Of a stretch of DNA of 64,000 nt, positions 42,433 through 50,054 are shown in pieces. This DNA is from Paenibacillus sp. FSL K6-0276 (GTDB taxonomy: Bacteria > Bacillota > Bacilli > Paenibacillales > Paenibacillaceae), in contig NZ_CP150276.1 of the NCBI RefSeq assembly GCF_037977235.1, positions 1,178,001-1,242,000 of the forward strand, read 5' to 3'. A program made the position numbers and the translations under genes. Numbering within the stretch: position 1 is the first letter of the stretch; every line of letters starts with the position of its first letter. Below the pieces are notes generated by a model. The model saw only the letters and a list, made by a program, of their open reading frames with translations, searched no databases and had not been told where the DNA came from.

Positions 42433-43778
42433 GGCAATACGAACCTTTCCATTTGCTCCCGAATCTCCCCTGAAATAAACCAATCCCCAATGGAATCAGA
42501 ATAGCCCAGCCCTTCGGTAGTGAGGCTAAGTATGCCATCTTCTTCCTGTCCAAGGCCGGTATGAAGCAGGTTGGCCAGCTCAGGATAATCGGTCCAGAGC
42601 GAATTTCTGAATCGCAGGTAGTAATCTTCAATCCTCAGACCTTCACTATGTAGAATCGCCTTTAGAATAAAGCGGCGCTTCTGTTCTTCCAGACTTAGCG
42701 CAATTCCGTAATCTGCTGTATCGTAACGATCCGTTGCCACATAATTGGCAATAATACTCTCCGTTGCTTTACGACTCACTCCATAACGGGAAGCGTAATG
42801 TACGTTGCGAGTATAGGATCTAGCCCCGCATCCCAGCCCGACCATTCCTTCTTCCTGACAGCTGTAGTCAAGAATGCGTTTATCCGTTCCTGCGGTTTCT
42901 TTGGCGAAACGACGCATGGAATATTGACGATAACCTCTGGCTTTAAGCAGTTGCCCAGCGGCTTTATAGCAGTCTAGGCGAATATCCTCCTGACGCTGGA
43001 TATCACCTGGCTTCACGATGGTATGCTCACGGGTGTAGAGCGGATAAATAAAAATCTCCTCCGGATCATAGCTAAGCGCCTGATTTAGCGAATACAGCCA
43101 AGAGTCGACGGTCTGCCCCGGAAGACCATAGATCAGATCCAAATTTAGAATGGGAAAATCATATTTGCCCAGTAGCTCCAGTGCCCGATATACCTCATCC
43201 GGATTCTGAGGGCGATAGATGGCCGCTGATTCAGCAGCGACAAAACTTTGGATGCCCATACTGACCCGATCCACCGTATTTTCTTTTAGAATATTCAGCT
43301 TCTCTTCGTTGAGGGTCTCTGGTGAAGTTTCCACTGAGATGGAGGCCGAGCTCGTATCCAGTCCCATCGTATCAACGGCAATGCGGAACAAGCGACGAAG
43401 CTGATCTGCCGCCAACAGTGTAGGAGTTCCACCACCAATCGCGAAGCGGGCATAAGGTTTATGTCTAGTGAACTCGGCCCACTGCTTGGCTTGACGTTCT
43501 AGCGCGTCTACGTAAGTAGCGTGAACATTCGCGCGTTTATCAGGTAAGGTGAACAGGTTGCAAAATCCACAGCGAGCGCCGCAAAACGGGATATGCATAT
43601 ACAGAAAAAAGGATTCTGCAGGCTCATCCCGCCATAAGGATTCTAGTGGAATCGGAGGCTGTAGATCCCTGTAAGCCGTTTTGTGTGGATAGGAATATAG
43701 ATAAGATCTGTAAGGGTGAGCAGTAATGTTGTCTTTCCATTTGTGAAGCTCTTCTAAAGAGAAGGACGATAACGTCAT
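42429..43778 (-). CDS. STM4012 family radical SAM protein (HemN-like)
   Basis: 449 residues. YMHIPFCGARCGFCNLF carries CxxxCxxC (about 60-67). IGGGTPTLLAADQL, SVETSPETLN, RVSMGIQSF and DLIYGLPGQT follow the oxygen-independent coproporphyrinogen oxidase/HemW layout, with a HemN-type C-terminal domain. It is not expected to make heme, since its conserved neighbours are STM4011, 4013, 4014 and 4015. GGATGGAGA precedes the ATG. It is translationally coupled to STM4011. Function unknown. Confidence 0.9.
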   Translation of the reverse strand: MTLSSFSLEELHKWKDNITAHPYRSYLYSYPHKTAYRDLQPPIPLESLWRDEPAESFFLYMHIPFCGARCGFCNLFTLPDKRANVHATYVDALERQAKQWAEFTRHKPYARFAIGGGTPTLLAADQLRRLFRIAVDTMGLDTSSASISVETSPETLNEEKLNILKENTVDRVSMGIQSFVAAESAAIYRPQNPDEVYRALELLGKYDFPILNLDLIYGLPGQTVDSWLYSLNQALSYDPEEIFIYPLYTREHTIVKPGDIQRQEDIRLDCYKAAGQLLKARGYRQYSMRRFAKETAGTDKRILDYSCQEEGMVGLGCGARSYTRNVHYASRYGVSRKATESIIANYVATDRYDTADYGIALSLEEQKRRFILKAILHSEGLRIEDYYLRFRNSLWTDYPELANLLHTGLGQEEDGILSLTTEGLGYSDSIGDWFISGEIREQMERFVLP

Positions 43779-43820
43779 AACAGTTCTCCATCCTTTCCTT
43801 GAAATATAATAAAGTATAAA

Positions 43821-44603
43821 TTATAGAATAAATTCCCGATAAGGGACGTTCCATACGGTCTCGTGGGCAAGGCGATGCCCCTGATATCCATCTTCGCCAT
43901 AAGCGGTTCCATGATCCGAAAAAGCTAGGCAGAAGACAGGATTACCGCGTTCTCGGAACGCATCGAATAACCGGCCCAGTTCACCATCCACATAACGGAG
44001 TGCGGCGCGCTGGCTGTCTACGGAGTCTTTTTTAGCACCCGGCACAAAATAATGATTCGGCCCGTGGATGGCAGAGACATTAAGGAACATGAACAGTCTT
44101 TGCTCGCGCGGAGTATCCGTCAGCAGCTTCAAGGCATGATTCACCTGATGCTCTGTGGAACGCGGATTGGTGACGCCGAACGTCATCCGCCAGTAGCTTT
44201 GCTGGAAATAGCTTGGTAACACACGCGCGAGTGGATTTTTTTTGGTGAAAAATATAACGCCCCCAATACAAACCGTACGGTAACCCTCGGCAGCAAGCCC
44301 AGACACAATGTCCGGTGTATCGAACAGCCAGGTGTGGGGATGCGTCTTCATTCCAGTGTTCCGGGAATGGAACATGCGGATATGCTCCGTCTTATCCGTT
44401 GTTGCTGGAGTAGGCAAGAAGCCGCCGAAGAAGGCATGATGGGCAGCATAGGTGAAGCTGCCCGGGGTATGTCTTTTCTCCCAAGGTCCGGTTCCGCACA
44501 AGTTCGGGCAGTTGACTTCCTCCATAGTTGCGGCATCGTACCGAAGGGTATCGAGTGTGATCATTAGAATGTCATGGGTGCCGACGATGGTGTTCATATC
44601 CAT
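43821..44603 (-). CDS. STM4013/SEN3800 family hydrolase (alkaline-phosphatase/sulfatase fold)
   Basis: 260 residues, short for a sulfatase. Metal-binding features are ITLDTLRYD (about 14-22), a likely Thr nucleophile in GSFTYAAHHAFF (about 47-58), and FSDHGTAYGED (about 227-237) with a following GHRLAHE. No signal peptide. It may remove a phosphate or sulfate, or act as a phosphotransferase, on the cluster product. Its ATG overlaps the STM4014 stop by one base (TAATG) with AAGGAAGGA upstream. Confidence 0.88.
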   Translation of the reverse strand: MDMNTIVGTHDILMITLDTLRYDAATMEEVNCPNLCGTGPWEKRHTPGSFTYAAHHAFFGGFLPTPATTDKTEHIRMFHSRNTGMKTHPHTWLFDTPDIVSGLAAEGYRTVCIGGVIFFTKKNPLARVLPSYFQQSYWRMTFGVTNPRSTEHQVNHALKLLTDTPREQRLFMFLNVSAIHGPNHYFVPGAKKDSVDSQRAALRYVDGELGRLFDAFRERGNPVFCLAFSDHGTAYGEDGYQGHRLAHETVWNVPYREFIL

Positions 44604-45892
44604 TAAGATGATCCTTCCTTTATAAGCGGTGTTGAGGGATGCGTGATATAATCTCTAGCCGACAACACCTTCATTTCCCATTCGTAGGTGCTACATCCAC
44701 GGTATTTCACATCGTATAGTAGATCGCCAAATGGATTTACATCAGCGACAAAACATTGCTGCGACCCCCCGGATACCAGTACATCTATTCCTGCTACCCC
44801 GGAATGGGGGAAAGCCGCCAGTGCTTGCACCGCGGTATTTCGCACCTGCTCCTGAATGGGTTCAGACAGGCCGGCTTCCGAAAGAGACATCCGCTGGTTG
44901 CGTAAATGCAGATTTGTAATCGGAGTAGGACTGACACGTGCAATAGCGTGACAGGCTTCGCGGAGAACCACTAGCTGGCGAATATCAAAGGCTTTTCCTT
45001 TAAGTCCTGCTTTAGGGATCCATTGCTCGGCATAAGCACCATGCCGATAAATCCAGTTAAAAATTCCGGAGATGGTGGCGGTATCCGTATACCGTCGTAG
45101 TTTACCGGAATTATAGTAAATGGGTGGTCGAGTGATATAATTCTCGACCCCCACTGTAGTTAAGGCAATCTCGGCACCCGTCACGGGATGAATCTGATAG
45201 GCGATCACCCCAGAAGCCGCAGAGCCGAAGGCCAGCTTAATGAATACCCGGTGCATTCGCCGGGATAACATCATCTCACGGAGAGAGGCATAATCCGTAG
45301 GTTGCTGATCCTCGCCTACTGGGCGAGGGATTGGAAGGCCCGCTTCGCTCAGGATCTTTTGTGTCTGGCGTTTATCGGTCATGGCTACTATGTCAGCAGG
45401 GTCATTTAACCATAGCGAACCTGGACAAGCGGCTTTGGCTTCGCGCTGTAGTCTAGCCAGCATCCGGCAGTAACCGCGGAACCATTGGGATGGATGATGC
45501 AAGACACCTTGCATATCATTCAATTGACGGGCTACCTTCACGCGAAGTGGCCGCGGATCAGGTCTCTCGGCGTAGGGATGAAGCGAATCGTCAATATCAT
45601 CCGAATCTGGTGCGCCTAGAGCGATTAAGGCTCGTTCTACCTCGAAGCTGCTGCCAGGTGATTCTAGTCTCAGTAGCGGGGGAGCTGCACTGAGATCTAT
45701 TCCGTTATAAACGGAGGACTGACTGGATAACTGCTTCTTCTGCTCTTCCATAAGATCACCTAACGATCTACCTTGCAGAAACTCAGCGTACGATAAAATA
45801 ATGGCAGGGGGCATTCCGAGATCGGAACGCGCTTGCTGGATGCCGCTGGTCCGTTTATCACCGGGAATACCGATAACAATCATCGGTCTCAT
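44603..45892 (-). CDS. STM4014 family protein, ATP-grasp-like
   Basis: 429 residues from ATG 45892. MRPMIVIGIPGDKRTSG opens the protein. The centre has SEAGLPIPRPVGEDQQ and RVFIKLAFGSAASGVIAYQ (the ATP-grasp lysine/glycine loop), and the end has GVAGIDVLVSGGSQQCFVAD then VNPFGDLL, the Mg-binding Asp/Asn of RimK-type ligases. It probably forms an amide or ester at the cost of ATP. It starts 7 nt after the STM4015 stop; the longer frame to 45979 would overlap that gene. Confidence 0.85.
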   Translation of the reverse strand: MRPMIVIGIPGDKRTSGIQQARSDLGMPPAIILSYAEFLQGRSLGDLMEEQKKQLSSQSSVYNGIDLSAAPPLLRLESPGSSFEVERALIALGAPDSDDIDDSLHPYAERPDPRPLRVKVARQLNDMQGVLHHPSQWFRGYCRMLARLQREAKAACPGSLWLNDPADIVAMTDKRQTQKILSEAGLPIPRPVGEDQQPTDYASLREMMLSRRMHRVFIKLAFGSAASGVIAYQIHPVTGAEIALTTVGVENYITRPPIYYNSGKLRRYTDTATISGIFNWIYRHGAYAEQWIPKAGLKGKAFDIRQLVVLREACHAIARVSPTPITNLHLRNQRMSLSEAGLSEPIQEQVRNTAVQALAAFPHSGVAGIDVLVSGGSQQCFVADVNPFGDLLYDVKYRGCSTYEWEMKVLSARDYITHPSTPLIKEGSS

Positions 45893-45899
45893 GAGAGGC

Positions 45900-46745
45900 T
45901 CACTCTGTGATGGAAGGATAACGCCAGTCTTCCTCATCATCGCTTTCCTGCTTGTCGCTAACATCAACAGGCAATCCACTCTGCTTCCAACGGTTAATCA
46001 TCTCGTCAGACATATAATGATGGCTTAGGTTTAATGCTTTTAATCCTTTGATTCTGTCGCTGGCTAGAAGCAATTCTGCACCCTCGTCGCTTAGGATACC
46101 AAGCGACAGATCGAGCGTATCCAGTTGATCCAGAATAGGAGCATTTGCTAATGCACCTGCGATCTCATCTTGGATTTGGCTATTTTTTAAACCAAGATAA
46201 GTAAGTTTAGGGAACTTTCCTACTTCAATAAGAGGGAGAAGATCTGCGAGGCCTCCGTCAAAACCGTAATCATCTACACCTAGATAGAGCTCCAGCTTGC
46301 GCAAATTCGGCAATTGGCTGGCTGCAATATTTTCAAGTACGGTTTTACTTAAGCCTCCACTAATAATAATCAGTTCTTCCAGCTTATCGTGCTTTAGTTC
46401 TGCGAGGCTCAGTTCATTCCCGCCTTGAATAGTGAGTGATTGTAGCTCTGGAAAAGCGGGGAGCAGCGGTGATAGATCGCTTTGAGTAATCCAAGAAATC
46501 TCGCATTCCTCAGAGTCCATCTCGCCTATAAAAAGCTTGCGCAAAGCAGGGAAGCTAGCGCTATGCGTAACCAGTGCCTCTACAACCTCTTCTGAACTAT
46601 TTTCGTAGGCTTGCCCCCAATCACCAATAATTAGGCTGGTCAGCGAAGAACTTTCAGGGCTATTGCTAAGCTTCTCAATTTCCGTGCCAATTCTTTGGCC
46701 TTCTTCGAATTCGTCGTATCCAATGCTAAGCTTTACTTCCGTCAT
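45900..46745 (-). CDS. STM4015 family leucine-rich-repeat protein
   Basis: 281 residues. About eight leucine-rich repeats (for example FPELQSLTIQGGNELSLAEL, LPNLRKLELYLGVDDYG, FPKLTYLGLKNSQIQDEI, LDTLDLSLGILSDEGAELL, GLKALNLSHHYMSDEMI) are followed by an acidic, probably unfolded tail, SDKQESDDEEDWRYPSITE. No catalytic motif. First gene of the STM4015-4011 operon. ATG 46745 is chosen because GGAGGGA is 6 nt upstream and touches the earlier ATG. It may be the scaffold or the substrate of the modifying enzymes; inference only. Confidence 0.86.
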   Translation of the reverse strand: MTEVKLSIGYDEFEEGQRIGTEIEKLSNSPESSSLTSLIIGDWGQAYENSSEEVVEALVTHSASFPALRKLFIGEMDSEECEISWITQSDLSPLLPAFPELQSLTIQGGNELSLAELKHDKLEELIIISGGLSKTVLENIAASQLPNLRKLELYLGVDDYGFDGGLADLLPLIEVGKFPKLTYLGLKNSQIQDEIAGALANAPILDQLDTLDLSLGILSDEGAELLLASDRIKGLKALNLSHHYMSDEMINRWKQSGLPVDVSDKQESDDEEDWRYPSITE

Positions 46746-46920
46746 GGGCATTCCCTCCAGGAAAAATTTAACTTCGAAAATACCCTATCATCTGTAGCGG
46801 AGGGAGTCAAATAACAGTTTAAAAAAATTATAGTCAAATTCGTCATGTTATTGTGCTAATCATTTATGGTAGGTTTATGCTAGGGGGAATTACATTATTT
46901 TGAAATATAAAAAAGTATAC

Positions 46921-47000
46921 GTTTCACACTATACTTTATCCTTATATTTCTCGCTAAACGCTTACCGTCCTTATAAGGACGCCGAAGGCGATTATACTTG
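46921..47000 (+). repeat. 80-nt two-hairpin dispersed repeat, copy 2
   Basis: Begins GTTTCACACTATACTTTATC. The 3' half folds as CGTCCTT/AAGGACG and CGCC-GAA-GGCG. It ends at the ribosome site of the amidase gene, so it forms that gene's leader if transcription starts upstream. Confidence 0.78.
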
Positions 47001-47014
47001 AAGGAGTTGCTCTG

Positions 47015-48490
47015 GTGAAGATCAAACTTCAGGAATGGATTATAGAAGCGGATATCGCAAAGCTGCAAGCGGCTATGGAAGCAGGAGTAGTCAGCTCAGA
47101 AGATGTGGTAGCAGCATATTTGGAACGGATTCATAAGTACGATATAGACATAAATTCAATCTTAGAAATCAATCCAGAGGCTATAGAAATCGCGAGAGCA
47201 CTGGATAATGAACGTAAGGAAAAAGGAAGTCGGGGAAGTCTACACGGCATTCCTATATTGTTGAAGGATAATATAGATACCGCGGATAAGATGCATACGA
47301 GTGCTGGTTCAGTAGCTTTAGCAGGATCATTTGCGGCAAAAGATTCATTCGTAGCTGCGAAGCTTCGGTCGGCAGGAGCTGTTTTGCTTGGAAAGGCGAA
47401 TATGTCGGAGTGGTCTAACTTTATGTCTAGTTCAATGCCGGCGGGGTATAGCTCACGAGGTGGTCTAGTACTTAATCCATATGGACCAGGGAATGTATTT
47501 GTCAGTGGTTCAAGTTCTGGGCCAGCGGCAGCTATTGCGGCGAATTTGGCAGCGGCATCGATCGGAACCGAAACAGCGGGATCAATCGTCGGCCCAGCCA
47601 GTCAGCATGCTCTCGTTGGGATCAAACCAACGGTTGGATTGGTCAGTCGTACTGGAGTGATTCCTATTTCGGTTAGCCAAGACACCCCTGGACCTATAGC
47701 TAAAACGGTTACGGATGCGGCGATTATTTTGGGGGCATTAACGGGAGTGGATGACAAGGATGAAGCAACATTTTCGAGCGAGAAGCATGCTTTTACGGAC
47801 TATACTCCATTTTTAGATAAAAACTTTATACGACAAGCAAGAATAGGTATCCCACGGCATTATTATAACCATTTAGATGCAGAGCGACTTTCAATTATGG
47901 AAGCAGCTATCCAGACTTTGAAGAACGAAGGGGCTACGATTATAGATCCAGTTACGCTTTACGTTGAAGAACAAAACTGGAATAATAATGTGATCTGTTA
48001 TGAATTTAAAAAGGGGCTCAATGCGTATTTATCCCAAGTAGATGATTCCGTTCCGATTCACTCTTTGCAAGAACTGATAGCGTATAATGAAAGCCATGCT
48101 GAAATCGCATTACAATATGGGCAAGACACATTAACTAGGTCAGAAGAAGTAACATTGACTGAAGAAGACTATCAGCAAAAGAAACAAGAATACAGGGCAT
48201 TAGCGCTCGAGCAAGGAATAGATTACGTGTTGGAACAATATAGCTTGGATGCATTATTACTGCCTGGTGATGTAGATGGTATGTATATTGCGGCACGCTT
48301 GGGGTATCCGTTAATTACCGTTCCGGCAGGGTATGTAGCACAGGGCATTATTGATGCTGACGGTGATCCTACCAGGGGTCCCTTTGGTGTTGTTTTTTCC
48401 GGCAAAGCTTATAGTGAGCCTACGCTCATATCTTTAGCATACGGGTTTGAACAAGCCACACACCATCGTATTCCACTGCAACTGGAATAG
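47015..48490 (+). CDS. Amidase signature family protein
   Basis: 491 residues. The catalytic Lys is in PILLKDNIDT (about 74-83). The Gly/Ser-rich signature is VSGSSSGPAAAIAANLAAA (about 168-186) with the cis-Ser, and the nucleophile Ser is in ETAGSIVGPA (about 190-199). It hydrolyses amides in the cytoplasm; substrate not predictable (peptide amidase or GatA-like paralogue without GatCB). GTG 47015 has AAGGAG upstream. It follows a repeat copy and is divergent from the STM4015 operon. Confidence 0.9.
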   Translation: MKIKLQEWIIEADIAKLQAAMEAGVVSSEDVVAAYLERIHKYDIDINSILEINPEAIEIARALDNERKEKGSRGSLHGIPILLKDNIDTADKMHTSAGSVALAGSFAAKDSFVAAKLRSAGAVLLGKANMSEWSNFMSSSMPAGYSSRGGLVLNPYGPGNVFVSGSSSGPAAAIAANLAAASIGTETAGSIVGPASQHALVGIKPTVGLVSRTGVIPISVSQDTPGPIAKTVTDAAIILGALTGVDDKDEATFSSEKHAFTDYTPFLDKNFIRQARIGIPRHYYNHLDAERLSIMEAAIQTLKNEGATIIDPVTLYVEEQNWNNNVICYEFKKGLNAYLSQVDDSVPIHSLQELIAYNESHAEIALQYGQDTLTRSEEVTLTEEDYQQKKQEYRALALEQGIDYVLEQYSLDALLLPGDVDGMYIAARLGYPLITVPAGYVAQGIIDADGDPTRGPFGVVFSGKAYSEPTLISLAYGFEQATHHRIPLQLE

Positions 48491-48526
48491 GTTTTGACTA
48501 CTTTATTATAGAAGGAAGCGATCAGC

Positions 48527-49060
48527 TTGAAATATTGCCTAGAATGTGGAACAGCGTTAGTAATGAAAGAAAGCGATGGGGAAGGGCAGGTACCTTATTG
48601 TAATGCATGCGAAATGTTCAGATTTCCTATTTTCAGCACAGCAATCAGTACAGCAGTATTAAATAGGGATATGAATAAGATTTTATTGATCCAGCAGTAT
48701 AACCGACCAGATTATATATTGCTTGCAGGGTACGTGAATAAAGGTGAAGATGCGGAAACAACTCTTATTCGTGAGGTAAAAGAAGAGGTAGGTCTTGATA
48801 TTGTAGCCTATGAATATATGCGCAGCTTGTATTTCGCACCTTCTAATACGCTAATGCTGAATTTTATAGGCGTTGCAGATTCGGAGGACTTAAGTCAGGT
48901 GAGTGCTGAGGTTGATCATGCAGAATGGTTTACTTTGGAAGAGGCCGTCAGAGCCATTAAAAAGAATAGTCTAGCCGAAACCTTCTTATTGGCGATTATT
49001 GAGAAATTGAATGCGGGACAGGTACAGGTGAATCCAGTATCCGTAGGAGGAACGGTGTAA
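48527..49060 (+). CDS. Nudix hydrolase with zinc ribbon
   Basis: 177 residues. An N-terminal zinc ribbon (CLECG ... YCNACEMF, about 4-29) precedes a Nudix fold. The box GYVNKGEDAETTLIREVKEEVGL (core GEDAETTLIREVKEEVG, about 72-88) is complete. The layout is like NudC-type NAD(H)/nucleotide pyrophosphatases. TTG 48527 with AAGGA upstream. Two bases before the cupin gene, so an operon. Confidence 0.9.
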   Translation: MKYCLECGTALVMKESDGEGQVPYCNACEMFRFPIFSTAISTAVLNRDMNKILLIQQYNRPDYILLAGYVNKGEDAETTLIREVKEEVGLDIVAYEYMRSLYFAPSNTLMLNFIGVADSEDLSQVSAEVDHAEWFTLEEAVRAIKKNSLAETFLLAIIEKLNAGQVQVNPVSVGGTV

Positions 49061-49061
49061 G

Positions 49062-49433
49062 ATGCGAGTATATAGCTTTGCCAAAGAAGCCGGTAAATCT
49101 ATTGATGCGTTCGGCAGCCAGCAGCTTTATATGTCGAGAATACTGTCAAAGGCAGATTCTCCTCACGTAGGTTGTATGCACCTGGGTGTGAATGGACTTG
49201 TTGGCTGGCATCAGGCTCCGGTTCCACAGCTGTTTCTGGTCGTTAGCGGAGAAGGTTGGGTCAGAGCAGGGGAAGAAGCGGGAATTCCAGTTAGCGCTGG
49301 TTCTGCCGTGTATTGGGACAAGGGCGAGTGGCATGAGACACGCACAGAGACAGGACTAACAGCGATAGTAATCGAAGCGGAGGTAAAACAATGTTTAATC
49401 AAGAGGAAAGAACAATTACGACCGAAAGATTGA
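49062..49433 (+). CDS. Cupin domain protein
   Basis: 123 residues, a single small beta barrel. WHQAPVPQLFLVVSGEGWV (about 47-65; core VVSGEGW) and VYWDKGEWHETRTETGL (about 86-102) carry the likely metal-binding His. Function unknown. GGAGGA lies 10 nt before ATG 49062. Its last 43 bases overlap the next gene in another frame. Confidence 0.83.
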   Translation: MRVYSFAKEAGKSIDAFGSQQLYMSRILSKADSPHVGCMHLGVNGLVGWHQAPVPQLFLVVSGEGWVRAGEEAGIPVSAGSAVYWDKGEWHETRTETGLTAIVIEAEVKQCLIKRKEQLRPKD

Positions 49434-49945
49434 TTTTGAGACCCTTTGAATTAGCTGATGCAAAGCGTGTCTCTGAGCTCTGTAATAATTATAATATCTA
49501 CAAAAGTACGTTGACTCTTCCTTATCCATATTCTATTGATTGTGCAATATCCTGGATTGAAGCTCATGAAGAGAATTTTATCAATAATATGTATTATGAG
49601 TTTGCGATTACTGATAAAAGTACAAACGAGCTCTATGGAGCTATAGAACTGACAAATAATCAAACACACAGAAATGGTGAAGTTGGATATTGGATCGGTG
49701 AGGAAAATTGGGGTAAAGGATACGCGACTGAAGCAACAAAAGCTATCATTGCGTTTGCATTTTCAGAAAAGCATTATCATAAAGTATATGCGAGATACTT
49801 TGCTTCAAATCCCGGCTCTGGGCGGGTGATGCAAAAATGTGGAATGGTGAAAGAAGGCATTTTATTACAGCATATCTATAAAGAAAATAAATATGATGAT
49901 CTTATTCATTATGGAATTATAAACACTGAAGGCAAAACTACATAA
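49391..49945 (+). CDS. GNAT acetyltransferase, RimJ/RimL type
   Basis: 184 residues. ERLILRPFELADAKRV near the start and GYWIGEENWGKGYATEATKAI (acetyl-CoA loop in WGKGYATEA, about 114-122) with NPGSGRVMQKCGM at the end are typical RimJ/RimL features. It acetylates an N-terminus, drug or metabolite. GGAGG lies before ATG 49391 inside the cupin gene, so the two are translationally coupled. Confidence 0.9.
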   Translation: MFNQEERTITTERLILRPFELADAKRVSELCNNYNIYKSTLTLPYPYSIDCAISWIEAHEENFINNMYYEFAITDKSTNELYGAIELTNNQTHRNGEVGYWIGEENWGKGYATEATKAIIAFAFSEKHYHKVYARYFASNPGSGRVMQKCGMVKEGILLQHIYKENKYDDLIHYGIINTEGKTT

Positions 49946-49975
49946 AGTGAATTTTTAAAGTTCTTACAAGCAAAT

Positions 49976-50017
49976 AGACAAGCAGAAAGGAGCCGATTGG
50001 CTCCTTTCTGCTTGTCT
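49976..50017. terminator. Perfect 19-bp hairpin
   Basis: AGACAAGCAGAAAGGAGCC and its complement around a GATT loop, between converging genes. No T-run on either side, but very stable. Confidence 0.75.
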
Positions 50018-50054
50018 ACTATTGACCATTGCTAAACAGATACAGTAGGCTCGA

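Noticed and set aside
42429-43778. STM4012 protein as a heme-biosynthetic HemN/HemW
   Set aside because: It has HemN-like motifs, but it sits in the conserved STM401x gene set with no heme genes nearby; the family name fits better.
45893-45979. N-terminal extension of the STM4014 protein
   Set aside because: It would overlap the STM4015 coding end; ATG 45892, 7 nt after that stop, fits the coupled operon.
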